64,000 nucleotides of DNA from Trichosporon coremiiforme (GCA_039545355.1 BCJJ01000007.1:372001-436000); one strand, 5' to 3'. Positions 1-12,033 are shown, counted from the stretch's first letter. The notes: generated by a model not told the origin, from the sequence alone. Translations and numbers: made by a program.

Positions 1-708
1 TCCCTGTCCAGCTGGTTGCTACTCCCGCCTTTGCCCTTCACGTTCCGGGCAGGCCGTCTGAAACTGATGCTTATCCATTTCTCGCGCAGCTGTTCTTTGA
101 GAGTGGGTGTCGCCACCGATGGTAGGGATGGGACTGCCGACGGTCTGGCGGAGCTCGGCCCGCGAGCGGACGAAGGGATGAACTCATGCCCCGGCTTCCA
201 AGTTGGCTCGATAGACGTTAGCTTGCGGTTGCGCCTGACCAAGAGCGTGCCGGGCGGCGACGGTGCCTTCATCGCTGGGTGGTGAGTGATGGACGCACTG
301 TTGAAGCTGGAGGACCATTACCTTAAGTAGCACTGTTGCGGTGCATCAGACGCAGCCACGCCATCAAATTCTGGGAGAGAAGACGCGTCCTTGAGCTGGA
401 CAACAATTGACCACTGTGTAGTGTTAAAACTCAGAAGCTGACGAGAGAGACTTCATTGGCGAAGCCGCCATTGTCAGGTGTCCCTCTGTGCACAGCGGTT
501 TGACTCAGTGAACAACTCGTCAGCGTAGAGTGAATAGAAAGTGCCGGGCTCGCGAGAGGTAGAACGGGAAAGGGCCCCAGACGACTGCCACACAGCGCCA
601 CCAGCCATAACCACAATGCTACCTACCACTCTTCCACCGTCGCAATTCACTTCCGAAACCGCTGGACACCCCTCTGCATGCATACAGTCGCTCCGAAGAG
701 TCCAAAAA
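1..708. other. Left-edge region without a supportable gene
   Basis: Short open frames occur on both strands (for example positions 16-285), but none shows a recognisable domain, splice pattern or codon bias. The stretch may be the end or the promoter of a gene outside the window. Nothing further is supported. Confidence 0.5.
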
Positions 709-809
709 GGTCACGACGGGGATCGAACCCGCAATCTCCTGATGTACTTGAATCCTGCTGAACAGGGCTCGAGTCGTAGTCAGACGCCTTGCCATTGGGC
801 CACGCGACC
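709..809 (-). tRNA. tRNA-Arg (anticodon ACG) with a 30-nt intron
   Basis: Read on the minus strand, the 7-bp acceptor stem pairs GGTCGCG with CGTGACC. There is a D arm with an A-box-like TGGCCCAATGG, an anticodon stem TCTGA/TCAGG and a T arm with GGGTTCGATCCCC. The seven-base anticodon loop reads C-T-A-C-G-A-A once an intron is removed, so the anticodon is ACG (Arg, CGU codons after A34 editing). Exon 1 is 809-774, the intron is 773-744 directly after position 37 (the canonical site), and exon 2 is 743-709. The mature tRNA is 71 nt before CCA addition. It lies alone, about 680 bp upstream of the lipase gene. Confidence 0.9.
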
Positions 810-1487
810 GGACGGAAACGCTGAGCGGCGCAGGGAGACGCCACCGCCCGCGCCGGTGCGAGCGCACGCGCAATTCCCCCTTTTCAAGGCAAAGCCCGAC
901 CGCTTCAATCTCACCCTAATCACCTGTAGGCCGCCAGCTGATGAGAGGAGCGGCTGGTAGAGCTGTGTGTGTCCTTGACACCATGAGCGAGTCAGAAAGG
1001 AAGGAGCCATGTGTTGCATTCATACCGTCTCAGGCTGTGTGTTTCAAAGCTGTTTCGGGGGACGGTCCGAATGATCAGACGCTGCTCGGGCCTGGAAAGT
1101 GCAGCAAACTCGCGGGTATGATGGATGTTCTGTTCCAGTGTGGCATTCCGTTCGATTTTCCCTCATCTCGATTCTCCGAGTTGGGCGCCATTAAGCGACG
1201 AAACCGAACTCGTCTCCGACGCCAAGAGCTCTAACACGTTCTATCACCTGGGTATCATCTTTGATCCGGAATCATCGATGGAATTTCACAATGTGCGATT
1301 CAACATGACGATCAAAACTGAAGCGCGAGCTCTCTACGCCCCGCACGGAGCTGACCAGCAGTCCAACCTACGACATCTTGAAGAACAGTGTAACAGACGT
1401 ACTGACACCCCTGAATGGAGTGCTGAATCCCCTAGTCGAGAATCTCGCCTTCCCTTCTTCCCTTCTCGCTCCACTCTCACACCAGCA
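810..1487. other. Intergenic region between the tRNA and the lipase gene
   Basis: The lipase frame is open upstream to position 1125 without obvious conserved sequence. The region probably holds the promoter and 5' leader of the downstream gene. No separate gene is supported. Confidence 0.5.
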
Positions 1488-2977
1488 ATGTACATTCCGC
1501 TCATCTCCAGTTTCCCAGCGGCGACTCCTGGTCCCCACAAGACCGTCGGTCTCGCCTACGCTCGGGTACCGTGCGAGCCCTACGAGGCTGACTCTCCAAC
1601 CATTGAGGGCAAGCCGGCACTGAAGACGACGGAGTGCTCCTTCGCGATCTACTACCCGTCGAGCGCCGAAACAAGCGGCGGGGCCAGCTGGCTGCCGGAG
1701 CCTACCTCGACAGTAGTTGCTGGCTATAACAAATTTCTGGGTGGCAAAGGCAGATGGCTGAGTATGTCTAGCACGGAAGCGACGACTGACGCGCAGCGGC
1801 GGCTTCTGACTTCATCGCTCGACGACTTTGGGTGAGCTAAGAGGTGTGGAGCGTGAGCTGACCGGTAGATGACCGTAGCACAGAATGGTGCAGTCGAGAA
1901 GGGCAGATACCCTCTTATCATCTTCAGCCACGGCCTCGCGGGGACAAGGCACACTTACAGGTGGGAGTTGCGTTGTCATCCGGTCTGACCCAGCAGCCAG
2001 ACGTGCTCTGCACTGGCCAGTGAAGGATATGTTGTCGTCGCTGTGGAGCACAAGGACGGTTCTGGCCCCTGTGTCATTTACCCCGAGGGCAAGGAGGCCG
2101 ATTCGGCATCCGCGGAGGAGCCTATGCTCCTCTTCACCCGGTCGACGAACCTTACGTGGCCGGAAGACGGAGCGCTGGAGCTGATGGACTTCCGAGTACT
2201 CCAGCTGCGCATGCGAGTGCACGAGATGCAGCAGGCGTACAAGTCGTTCCAGAAGCTGCTGAATGGCGCAGTCGTACCGCAAGGGATGGACGCTGAGCAA
2301 GCGTCTGCCTTCTCGGATGCGCTCCGCGACAGTGTCGACATGTCCTCTGTCGTTTTGGCTGGACACTCCTTCGGCGGTGCGACATGCTTGCGATCGTACG
2401 ACAAGATGCCGGTTCCGGTGACTCATGTCCTGGCCCTGGACCCGTGGTTCGAGCCGCTGGTCCTCGGTGAAGAAAAGTACGGCTACACCTGGCCGAAACC
2501 GCCACCCACGCTCGTCATCAACTCGCAGGGATTCACGGAGTGGAAGGAGGTCTGGCCCGGAGAGAAGCGTATCTGCGCCACATTGGGCGCGACGCTCGTC
2601 ACGATCGGAGGTCTTGGGCGTAAGTGGTACTTCTCAGCTTGGACTGACATTCAGACCAGGGCTTCTCTGACTTCCCGCTCATCACATCGTGGCCGTCCAA
2701 AGCGTTCGGCAACCTCGCCCTCATCCACAAGCTCAGCATGGCGGAGCTGAACGGCGACCTGCCCGAGCTCCTTCACGAGATTGGCAAGCGGGAGATGTTC
2801 AAGGAGGGTATCCTCGAGTGCGCACCTTTCGAGGTCATCGTGCACGACACACCGGAGCACGAGTCGGCAGACCAAGATCCCACACCGGCGTCCCCGCAAC
2901 GGAGGCTGCAGCGCACCCTCTCCCAGCAGTCGAGGGAAGGCGAGCCGTCAGCCGTTCCCACAGAGGGCAACCCGTAG
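1488..2977 (+). CDS. Platelet-activating-factor acetylhydrolase-like phospholipase A2
   Basis: Five exons join in frame: 1488-1761, 1797-1831, 1869-1960, 1994-2619 and 2655-2977, giving 449 residues. The protein is an alpha/beta hydrolase of the PAF-AH (group VII PLA2) family, which removes short or oxidised sn-2 acyl chains from phospholipids. The catalytic triad is visible: Ser in GHSFGGA (about residue 259), Asp in LDPWF (about 283) and His in HQGFSDF (about 343). The last motif is created only by the splice joining 2619 to 2655. The motifs FSHGLAGTRHTYS and VVVAVEHKDGSG also match the family. The ATG at 1488 starts a protein that soon reaches the family's conserved N-terminal block; the frame is open further upstream, so a longer start is possible. 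No clear signal peptide is seen, which suggests an intracellular enzyme. The gene is convergent with POP7 (122 bp between stops). Confidence 0.9.
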
Positions 2978-3099
2978 GACGCAATGCGGTTCTCGCTTCT
3001 CGCCGTCTCCCCAGCCCTTGCCATCTTCCCAGGGACATAGCTCGAGTATTATAATGGAAAAGCAATGACGTGATAGTCTAGATGTTACATTACACAGAG

Positions 3100-3853
3100 T
3101 TACATGTTCATGAGTGCCTCCTCGTCGTCCTCGGGATCGACGTCCATCTCGTTTGCGCTCGCGCGAGCCTTGCGCTTCTTCGCAGACGGCCGCGCCTTCT
3201 TCTTCGGCTTGGTGTCTGTTGTCGGTTTCCGTCCCGAGATGTGGAGCACAATCTCGACAGATGACTGCTTGTCAGCTGCGCACAGAGTCTGCTCAGCTCA
3301 CCTTATTCCGCGTCTCAATCTCAGGCTTGTCCTCCACGAACAAACCGAGGTCTCCCCAATCCTCCTCTCCCGGTTTCACGGGTCCCTCGTCCTCCTTCCC
3401 TCCCTCAGCCTCCATGGCTTCTTCTCCATTTAAGCCCGAAAGTCGTCCCGGAACGACGTCCTTGCACTCCGTCGTCCCAGTCTTAATCTCAAACCACATG
3501 CCTGCGCGTCCGGGCCCGGCAATAGGGTACGGCAATATATCCATGAGCGCATGGAGGAGCACGAAGGCGTGGCTGATGGCCGCGCCGAGGGCGTACAATC
3601 TCAGTTCCGTCGCCCCTTCGTCGAGGACGAGCGACTTGGCCCTCGCGATGAGTGCGCCCAGCTTCGTGCGCCGCGTCACGAAGAGAGTCGTCCGCGGGTG
3701 GCCTGGGTGTGTCGAGTCGGACCGCCGCGTGCCCTGCCCTTGCAGCACCTTTATAGGCTGTTGGGCGAGAAGACCGGCCCCAGGTTGAGGAGGAGGCAGG
3801 GCGGGCTTCAGCTTGACGACCTTGCGGGCGTTGCGGGAACGCGTGGCCGGCAT
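3100..3853 (-). CDS. POP7: RNase P/MRP subunit Pop7 (Rpp20), Alba-like
   Basis: Two exons, 3853-3302 and 3264-3100, join in phase 0 to give 238 residues; the 37-nt intron has GTGAGC and CTGAC signals. The central segment VTRRTKLGALIARAKSL followed by GATELRLYALGAAI is typical of the Alba-fold Rpp20/Pop7 subunit. Family knowledge: Pop7 pairs with Pop6/Rpp25 to bind the P3 domain of RNase P and RNase MRP RNA in the nucleolus, acting in tRNA 5' processing and rRNA processing. A Lys/Arg-rich N-terminus, a Glu-rich insert and a basic-then-acidic tail (KPKKKARPSAKKRK) make it longer than yeast Pop7. The start at 3853 is the first ATG; a CAA/GTT repeat lies just upstream. The gene is divergent from BET3 with 265 bp between starts. 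Confidence 0.85.
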
Positions 3854-4118
3854 ATCGTTGCGTCGAGAAGGTCGAGGGTGTTGTTGTTGTTGTTGAGGCG
3901 AGCAAATTCGGGCGTCATGAAATCTGGTCTTCCTCCACTTGAACCCCTCCACTTCGCTCTATTCCACAGCCATCCTCATTAGTAAATCTCTCTAATAACC
4001 AATAGACCATAGGGCTAATGACCCCTGTCCCGTTGCCACGCGATCGCGACGACGCTCACCCCCGACCTCGACCATGTAATGACGCGACCGTTCCAAGGTC
4101 GTTGCAACAACACAAACC

Positions 4119-4963
4119 ATGTCCGCCCCGGGGAAGCAGTACAAGGCCATCGGCGACGACGTCTGGAAGCGGACAGACAAGGTCGTGAGTGCTCCAGCTC
4201 ACGGAGAGTTCTGCTGAACTGACATCAGAACGCCGAGCTCTTCTCGCTCACTTATGGCGCCCTCGTCGTCCAGCTCATCAAGGATTTTGAGGACTATGGC
4301 GAGGTGAACAAGCAGCTGGAGAAGATGTGAGTCGTACTCCTTCACATTACGGCCAGCAGACCCCTTTCTCAGGAAGAAGATTGAGTCAGAGGCATAGGTC
4401 GCATGCCAGACTCTACTTGATGAAGGCTCAGCCCGCACAGCTTTCGAAGCCGGCGCAGATCAGCTGACAGCACAGGGGCTACAACATCGGCACGCGGCTG
4501 ATCGAGGACTTCCTCGCGCGGACGGGTCTGCAGCGCTGCCAGACCTTCGCGGAGACGGCCGAGGTTGTGTCCAAGGTCGCCTTCAAGACCTTTCTCAACA
4601 TCACGCCGACGGTCTCCTTCCCTCCCCCGCAGGTGCCGCCGACGGCGGGGCTGAAGCAGCCGTGCGAGTTTGTGCTCACGCTCGAGGAGAACCCGCTCGC
4701 CGAGTTTGCCGAGCTCCCGCGCGATGCGCGCGAGGGTGGGTTGTGGTTCTCGAATGTGCTTGCTGGCGTACTCCGGGGCGCGCTCGAGATGGTAAGTGAA
4801 GCAGAAGCTGCGATCTTGGTAATGTCGACGCTGACAAGATCAGATCCAGATGCAGGTCGAGACGCGCTTCCTCTCCGACACGCTGCGCGGAGACGACACG
4901 ACAGAGCTCTGGGTCCGCCTCGTCCGGATCCTGGACGAGGAGCAACCCGAGAACGACGAGTAG
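4119..4963 (+). CDS. BET3: TRAPP complex subunit Bet3 (TRAPPC3)
   Basis: Four exons, 4119-4184, 4229-4326, 4476-4791 and 4844-4963, give 199 residues, close to the usual Bet3 length. Diagnostic segments are [31 protein letters not shown] and [17 protein letters not shown]. Bet3 is a core longin-like subunit of the TRAPP tethering complexes, which act as guanine exchange factors for the Rab Ypt1 in ER-to-Golgi and intra-Golgi traffic. The second intron (149 nt) is longer than its neighbours; I saw no conserved micro-exon in it. The expected palmitoylation Cys is plausibly the one in TGLQRCQTF. The stop lies only 46 bp from the stop of the convergent HbrB gene. Confidence 0.93.
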
Positions 4964-5009
4964 ACTTATGATCCTGATACCAGTGTGTAATGCATATACA
5001 ACAACATAT

Positions 5010-6798
5010 CTATCGACGCGACGTGTGCGACACGTTCGACACGGTCGCACTGATGTTCGTGACCTCGCTCCCGCTCCCGGAGCTGTCTTGCCGCCGGTGC
5101 GTCTGGTCCCAGCCCCGCACTGTCCGCACACTGTCGTTCAGTGCGGGGTGCTGCTCCTTCAGCGTCTGCTCGTTGTCCTCGTAGATACTCTCAATACCGC
5201 TCACGGCCCGTCCTTCCCGGTCGAGCTGCGTGCCATTGCCGAGCGTACCGCGGCGCCGCCTGAGTCGGCCAGCTTGGCTGACACTCGGTCCGCGCTGGAG
5301 CGTTGGGCGTGCCGGCGTGCCAGCGGCCCCGGTGCCCGAGTCAATCGACGAGGAGTTGGAGTGCTGGCGCTCAGGCACTGGTCGCTGCTCTTGCCGCTGT
5401 CCGGCGACAGCCATCGACCACCTGACTGCTCGACCGAGCTCCTCGACACTTTCCCGTGTCTCCTCGTCCCTAAGGTGCGCTTCATGCGGGCTTAGAGTCG
5501 GGAAGAAGCTGGAGTACCGCGCCTGCGTGCTCAGGACGAGAGACATCTGGAGCAGCCGCTGGAGGTCTGGCCCGCCATCCTCAGTCTGGATGGCCGCGAC
5601 CAGGGGAATCAGACGAGGGAGCAGGGGCATCAAGATGTGTAAGAGGAAGGCGGAGAGCAGAATGTGCCGCACTGCGATCGGCGGCTCCTGGATGATCGCT
5701 GCAGGGCGCGCTGTCGAGCTGGAGGGCACATCCCGGATCTGGGAGAAGGGAAGGAAGACGCCTTCGACGTACTGAGGTCAGCTTTGCGATGACCCTCCAA
5801 GCAGACGACTTACGGGCAGAATCTGGCCCCAGAAAAAGTTCCACACCTCTGCAGTCCTTGACACGAGCTTGTTCTCCTCGAGTCCGTCAAACTTGGCCTT
5901 CAGAGTGAACATGCCCGATGCAATGAGGTCTCTCAGGTCGCTCGTCAGAACGTGCACTAGTCGTGACGCTGGTGTCCGCTGCGAGGCGGAAGAGATATGC
6001 GAGCTAGCGAGATGGCTGCGAGTTAGCTTTAGGTTCCACGGAGCTGCAGCTCACTTCAGATCTTCTATCGGGGTGCGTAACGGGCTCCCCGCGAAGACAG
6101 GCAGCACATGCACAGTCAATAAGCTCCATGGCGAGTTGGGGCTGGAGTGAGCGACAGCATGCATCATACTCGTGCTCGGGGCCGGGTCGCGTTCCGGCCT
6201 TCCTCCGTTGTCGCCCGTCGCCAGCGTTGTTCCGTCAGGCAGCACGAGTACTCCGCCGGCGCTCGAGCTCGGCGGAGACGCAGAGATGAACCGCGTGGGG
6301 AAGTTGGGCAGACTGGCTGGTGCAAGACTCTTTTGCGGGCTCGAGTTTGGGATGCTGAACGCGGCTGTTGAGGTTTGTGACACACCGCTCGGTGACCGCG
6401 GTGGGATGGGAGGTAACTGGGAAAGCGTGGACGATACCTGCGCGTCAGATATACCTCACACTCCAAGCGATCTTGGCAACTGCGGTGAACAGCACATGTT
6501 CTTAACACACGACGTGGTACGGGGTAGGTGCAAGGTGCTGTCCGCCTTTGTCGTCTGGCCCACTCACCAGCTTGTTGTCGTAAGCTCCTAAGACCCATTT
6601 CCGCTTGGGGAGCCTTGGGAGTTTCTTGTCGCTCCAAAAGCTCGACGCGCCTACACTCGGAGCTAAGCTGTGGGTATCGGATCTGTCGACGTTGACGCTG
6701 AGATTCGGGCGAGCCGACGACGGCCCACTAATGTTGTTCGTGCCATGATTCGTGTTGATAGCAAGATTCGCTAGTTTCGTCGGAGTCGGCGGGGCCAT
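5010..6798 (-). CDS. TORC2 subunit of the HbrB/Bit61/PRR5 family
   Basis: Four exons, 6798-6568, 6437-6055, 6015-5814 and 5771-5010, join in frame to give 525 residues. The HbrB domain starts near residue 182 (WSLLTVHVLPVFAGSPLR) and continues through LVSRTAEVWNFFWGQILP and YVEGVFLPFSQI, the most conserved family block, to about residue 330. HbrB/Bit61/PRR5 proteins are non-catalytic TOR complex 2 subunits, linked to cell-wall integrity, actin polarity and AGC kinase signalling. The N-terminus and C-terminus are Ser/Pro-rich and low in complexity. ATG 6798 has a strong context (GACAATGG); an in-frame ATG at 7026 would leave only 76 bp to the divergent SAP gene and add non-conserved sequence, so it is less favoured. 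Confidence 0.87.
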
Positions 6799-7102
6799 TG
6801 TCCTTCCCTGGTGGAGACGCGGCGACGACGGCGGCGGAGGCGGGTCAGGAGGGGGTGGCTGCGGTCGCCGCTTTGCTTGACGTTGCGGTCGAGGAGGTAG
6901 TGGTCGCGGTTCGTCGAACGGATGGTGAAGGCGGCAGCTGGCGAACAGGACCCAGCCGGGCGGCATTGGCAGCCAGCCTAGGAGACGCGACGACGTCACG
7001 TTCACGTGGTCTCGGCCCTGTTTCATTGCGATTGATGAGGCTCACGACACACCAACAAATGTTGGCTTCTCACCTCTCCCGACAACGAGCGGCATCAACA
7101 CC

Positions 7103-8533
7103 ATGGCCGACATCAAGTCTCTGAAAGTGACGGAGCTGAAGGAGGAGTTGAAGAAACGCGGCCTCGTCACGACCGGCCTCAAGAAGGACGTGAGTACAAG
7201 CCGCTCAGGAGCCAGGCGTACCTGGGAGGCACACGGCCACACACAGACTGGATCCAGCATCCAAAGCCGCGTCGAACATCAGTGCGCAACGGTGCGGGAG
7301 CTCGTGCGAGAGCATGAAACTGTGCACGTTTCGCCTGGCGGTACACAGACGGAATGCATGCTGACGACCTAGCTCGTGGAGCGTCTCGAGGCCGCCATTG
7401 CGGCAGAGCCATCAGAGCAACAACCTCCACCTCCACAGCCGGCTGAACCTGCTCCTGCCCCTTCAGCCCCAGAACCTGCATCGAACACGACAGAGCCTCC
7501 TCAACGTCAAGCTTTGCCGCAAGAAGAGGATAAAGCGCCCCAGAAGCCGGCAGAAGTCTCAGCAGAGCCCGTCAAGCCGGATGAGCCCCCCCGTGCTCCC
7601 CCTGCCGCCACTCACGTCGAGCCCTCGCCGGTACCTGCCGCCAAGGAGTACCCCGCGCCAGTGCAGGAGCAGCGACCATTATCACCCCCACCTGAGGGTA
7701 TCCAGGTGGACGAGGAGCCCTCGCAGCCTCCCTCAGCCGCCCAACCCGCAGAGCCCATTGAGGTCGACAGCGAGCCATCAGAGCCGGCACCCAAGTCACC
7801 CTCGCCCGCCCGCTCAGAACGCGAAGGCACTCCGCCCCCCCCGACGCGCAAGGAGAAGGCCGAGGCGATGGACGTGGACGACGCTCCGCCATCTGGTCCT
7901 CGCGCCTCATCAGCGTTATACATCACGGGTCTGCGACGACCATTGCAAGCGACCGCACTAGCCTCCTACCTTTCCTCGCAAGCTGGCACGGGCAGCTCAG
8001 ACGACGACTACGACCCGCCCGCCATCAAGGGGTCTGCTCCCTTCGTCTCGCCCTCCTGCCCTAACCTCTGGCTCAGCGGGATCAAGGACCACGCCTACTT
8101 CCGCACATGGTCTGTTAGCGCCGCATCCGCGATCAAGAGTGCCGTCGACGGGAAGAAGTGGCCCGAGGGCGACGTGAATGCCGGTACGCTGCATGTCGAG
8201 TTCATCCCGGACGGGAAGGTCAACGAGTTTGCGCAACAGGAGGAGGACGGATGGAGGAATGGACGCCAGAGGTTCGAGGTCGTCCAGGACAGCGACGGGT
8301 GTCGGTTGCAGCTGTTCGGAAAGCTGAAGACTGGCCCGCCGCCACCCGAGCCCGCTGGTGCGGCTAGGGGCCTGCTTGGCCGTCTCGGCGAGAGGATGGG
8401 ACCGGGCGGACGGCCACCCCGCGGAGGCGTCAATACCGTCCCGATCAGAGGAAGGGGCGGCGGCCCCGGCGGCCCGATGCGATGGACGCGCGCGCGGCCG
8501 AGCTTGTCTTGGTCGACTGGGCCCAGAGCCTAG
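7103..8533 (+). CDS. SAP-domain nuclear protein, acinus-like
   Basis: Exon 1 (7103-7189) and exon 2 (7373-8533) join in phase 0 to give 415 residues. Residues 1-40 form a SAP motif (LKVTELKEELKKRGL followed by LKKD and LVERLE), a DNA/chromatin-binding helix pair that is split by the 183-nt intron. A Pro/Glu/Ala-rich linker with acidic patches follows to about residue 190. The rest has an RNA-recognition-like segment (ALYITGLRRPLQATALASYL, then CPNLWLSGIKDHAYFRTW and LHVEFIP), an arrangement resembling acinus and fungal SAP proteins of mRNP/exon-junction complexes. An RSB-type motif could not be confirmed. The tail is Gly/Arg/Pro-rich (RGG-like). It probably acts in nuclear mRNA processing or export; that role is inferred from architecture. 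The gene is convergent with the C2-domain gene, 67 bp apart. Confidence 0.75.
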
Positions 8534-8600
8534 TTGTACGTTACTTGGGTAGATGCAGATTCATAATGTTATGTTATCTATTGTAGAGAGCACAGCGCGT

Positions 8601-11401
8601 CTAATGGTTCCACTGCTGCTGCTGCTGTTGGTACAGGCTCGAGGGCACGCTGGGGGGTGGTGTGTACCAGCTCTGGCCGTGAGGCGGGGTCTGCGCCGCG
8701 GCGCTGTACTGCGCATGCAGGATCGAGAAGGGGTCGTTCGGGTTGCTAGATCCGCTGCCACGGTGGGCGTGGCCCGACACCGAGTCCTGCCTCGGAGGCT
8801 CGGAGGGAGTACCGTAGCTGCCTTGGTGGGTGGGGGTGTTGTAAGCGCTGCTGCTGGGGTGCTGGGGCGTGCCGTAGTTGCTACCCGCGGCATGCGTAGG
8901 AGTGCTGTACGCACTGCCCAGCTGGCCATAGCTCGGCTGGCTGTAGTTGTTCGGAGTTCCTTGGTTCTGCGGAGTGCCAAACTGGGGAGGAGGAGGAGGA
9001 GGACCGACTCCGAAGGCACCGGCTTGCGACTGCTGCTGGGGCGAGCCACCGTACGAAGCCGAAGGGGGCGTCTGGGGCGTGCCGACACCTCCCAAACTGC
9101 CCAGGTAGTTGCGCCAGTCGCGATTGCTCGTCACTGTAGAATTACGGGCGGGAGAGCCGCCAGGCATCGTGGGGGGCGGAGCGCCTTGGGTGTGCGCAAC
9201 GTGAATTGTGCCGATCGTGCTGGGTTGAATGGTGCTCTTCCAGCCCTCGGGCGCAGCCGTCTGCGCGGGGTTAAAGTCCGTTCCCTGCTGCGCGTAGTTC
9301 AGCGTGTGGGACAGAGGCTGCGGGACATTGTAAGGCTCTGGAAGAGGGCGGGGAGGCGGGGGCGGGGCCGGCGACACAGAGTTCTGACGATGAGGGGGCG
9401 CAGGGGAGACCGAGGCGTGACGCGAAGGGGGTTGCGGCGACGGAGAACGCTCAGGCTGATGCGGCGGAGCGTACAGCGGCTGGGGAGGCGTGGGAAGCGG
9501 AGGCAGACCATGCTGGCCAGGCTGCTGCTGCTGAGGCTGCACATGTGGCGTCTGCGGGTGGTGCTGCTGTTGCTGTTGCTGAATGAACGGCTCGTCGCTG
9601 GGGTAGTACCCTCCGTTCGGGTTTTTGGGCGGCGCCGGAGGAAGGGGAGGCGGTTGGGAAGGTGAACTCGCACTGCCAGGAGTCTGCATGTACCACGGCA
9701 CATAGCCGGCAGAGTTGGGCGTGGGAACACTGTGCTGCGACGCGGGCGTTGGGGGCACTGGCGAATGTCCAGCTGGTGAGGGCACACCCTGGGGAGGCTG
9801 AGCCGGACTGCCATATTGCGGGTAGGGTGAAGGCGAGGCAGCAGGTTGCGACAGGCGGCGAGGCGGCGGTGGAACAGATGGCACACTGCCTGGCGTGCCA
9901 AGATGAGACTGTCCGCTGTAGGGAGGGTTGAACTGAGGAGGCAGTGCAGAGGGCTGCGGGGCTGGCGCCGGCTGTGGAGTCTGGACCGCTTGCGACGGAA
10001 CAGACGCGTAAGCGGGATGCTGTTGCTGGGGCGGCGTATACGGTGCCTGTGCAGGCTGGAACTGAGGATAAGCAGTTGGTTGCTGATAAGCAGGCTGAGG
10101 GGTGTGAGCGTGGGGAGGCGGCTGCTGTTGAACCGGCAGCGACGCGTAGGATGTGCTAGGCGGGAGGCTGTTGGCATGAGCTGGAGGCATCGGGACTGGA
10201 GTACCGCCAGAGTCGACGCGGTTGTGGCCGACACTGGCAGGTCGATGGGGACTAGCAACGGGGGCCGCCAGAGCGTTGCCTGTGACGGTGGGAGGGGTGG
10301 CGATCATCGAGTGTCGGTGATCCTGCCGTGTAGCGGGATTCAGGGACATGCTCATCATGCCACCGGCTAGCGCATCGACACCTCCGTACGACGTCGAGTG
10401 TGGCAGACGAGGCTGACCGCCCAACGTTGAAGTTGCAGCTGCCTGTCGCGCAGGTAAGCCGAGCTCAGCGAAACTCTGCGAGGACGGGATGCTCTGCCGT
10501 TGTGCCGACTGACGTTGAGGCTGAGGCGTGGGGCTGGGCTGTCGGGCGGGCTGTCCGTACGGGGGGATGTACAGGTTCATGCCCGATACGCTCGTAGGCA
10601 TGCGCGAAGACCTCACAGGACCAGTCGCAACTGCAGGTCGGGGAACGTCTCGCTTCACAGGAGGTGCAGCCTGAGGTTAGCTTTAAGCGCACTGTTATGC
10701 TTACGTTGGAGTAGAAGGTGAGCTCCAGGTAGACCTCTCCACTGTACTTGTCCTTGTGGGTGATCTCGTACCACTCTGTTGTTTCGTTAGCACAAGGCCC
10801 TGCGGAAGGTGGTCATCGCAAGTGCTCACCGTCGATTTCGCCCTTCGACAGCACGTCGTCGATTGAGACCAGTGCTTCACCGATGATCTCTGGCTCCTTT
10901 GGATCATCGGCATAGCAGGCGATCCGCATGGTCTTCTTTGCCTTCTTCTTGGGCGCACTGCCTGCAGGCACGCCCTTCCGGCTGATGTTCGCCAGCGACT
11001 GCGGCGTAACTACGCCCTGCTCAGGAGGAAGAGGCGGAAGCTCGTCTCGCTTCGACTTGGAGGCACCGTTCTTCTCCGTCGACTCTAAGATGTCATCGAC
11101 ATCTTCCTTGATAGTGAATCGCAGTTCCTCATCCCATTCCGGGTGTTGGCCGCCGCGCTTGATAGGCTTCGTCTTCTGCTTCTCTTGAGCTACAGTGATC
11201 GTACAGAACGGGTCTTGTTTGCCGAATCGCGACTTGTTCGGGAGATTGCGCTAACGTCAGCGTGTTCTAGAGAACAGGACGGCAACCGATCGCCAGGCGT
11301 GACAGTACGTTGGGATGACGTCCGCCCAACCAGGAGTGTGTACCCACTGCTTTGCCGACCACTACAATGAGGGTCCCGAGGTCCCTTGGCTCAGTCGACA
11401 T
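8601..11401 (-). CDS. INN1: Inn1/Fic1-like C2-domain cytokinesis (ingression) protein
   Basis: Four exons, 11401-11348, 11250-10830, 10775-10705 and 10670-8601, give 871 residues. The N-terminus (about 1-180) is a C2 domain: GTLIVVVGKARNLPNKSRFG, then QDPFCTITV, KRGGQHPEWDEELRF and YSGEVYLELTFYS. The remaining 690 residues are disordered and rich in Pro, Gln, Ser and Tyr, with many PxxP motifs. This matches Inn1 (S. cerevisiae) and Fic1 (S. pombe), where a C2 domain joins a Pro-rich tail that binds SH3 proteins of the contractile ring (Hof1/Cdc15, Cyk3) to drive septum ingression. Orthology is inferred from architecture and the C2 sequence. CAG/CTG-rich Gln tracts occur in the tail (near 9560-9590). 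A long leader lacking ATG lies upstream. The gene is divergent from RFC1. Confidence 0.82.
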
Positions 11402-12033
11402 CTTGCCAGAAGTGGGAAGGAGAACTGAGGAGTGGAGGGGAGCAGCGGGAAAGGTCTGGGCAAGCAGTTACGGCGTTCAAGCTCGCTTCAAGACGTTGGT
11501 GTTGATCGCCGGGGTAGCAATTGGGAATGAAAACAACAGCAGAGCGGTGCGGCGATTGTTCAGGTGTCGAGTACGAGTCTTGCGTATTCGGTTCCAAATG
11601 ACGCAAACAACACTTTTGCTGACGCTGAGACGGCCGCGCACAGGCAGTTGTCGAACGAATGCGAAGGATAACTAAAAGGAGTGTCCAAGGTGCAGTGGCC
11701 CAGCTAGCGCTCCTGGCGCTGAGGGAGTAAGGAGCTTGGCAAGACCGAACGTGTGAGCACCGAGGTGAGTCGGTACGTGTTGAAGTGGTGAGGAAAGGGA
11801 AGGGCTGGTCGAAGAAGGAACTTGATGCGAAGCGTGGAGAAAAAGCAAGAGATGAAGAAGGGGGATAGAGGATGGGATTGGGTTGCGTCCTGGGATGGAG
11901 GACGGAGGACTGCAGGAGAGCAAGTGCGGTGATGTGTTGTATTCGTGTCAGGAAACAGGACCAGGCGCAGGCGCTTCAGGCGCGTCAGGCCTAGGCGAGC
12001 AGCGCTGCAGCCCGCCCGGTCAGGGCGCAGGGT
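11402..12033 (-). promoter_or_regulatory. Putative ATG-free 5' leader of the Inn1-like gene
   Basis: Reading away from the start codon at 11401, no ATG occurs on the minus strand (no CAT on +) for 632 nt. The + strand of the same interval has several ATGs. The minus strand is pyrimidine-rich, as 5' leaders often are in this genome. The transcript start is inferred to lie within or near this stretch; a leader intron cannot be excluded. Confidence 0.5.

Noticed and set aside
6799..7026. N-terminal extension of the HbrB protein starting at ATG 7026
   Set aside because: The added residues are not conserved-looking, and the start would sit 76 bp from the divergent SAP gene; ATG 6798 has the better context.
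9299..10258. 319-codon minus-strand frame inside the Inn1-like gene
   Set aside because: Shadow of the Pro/Gln-rich tail in another frame; the 685-codon frame continues directly from the C2 exons.
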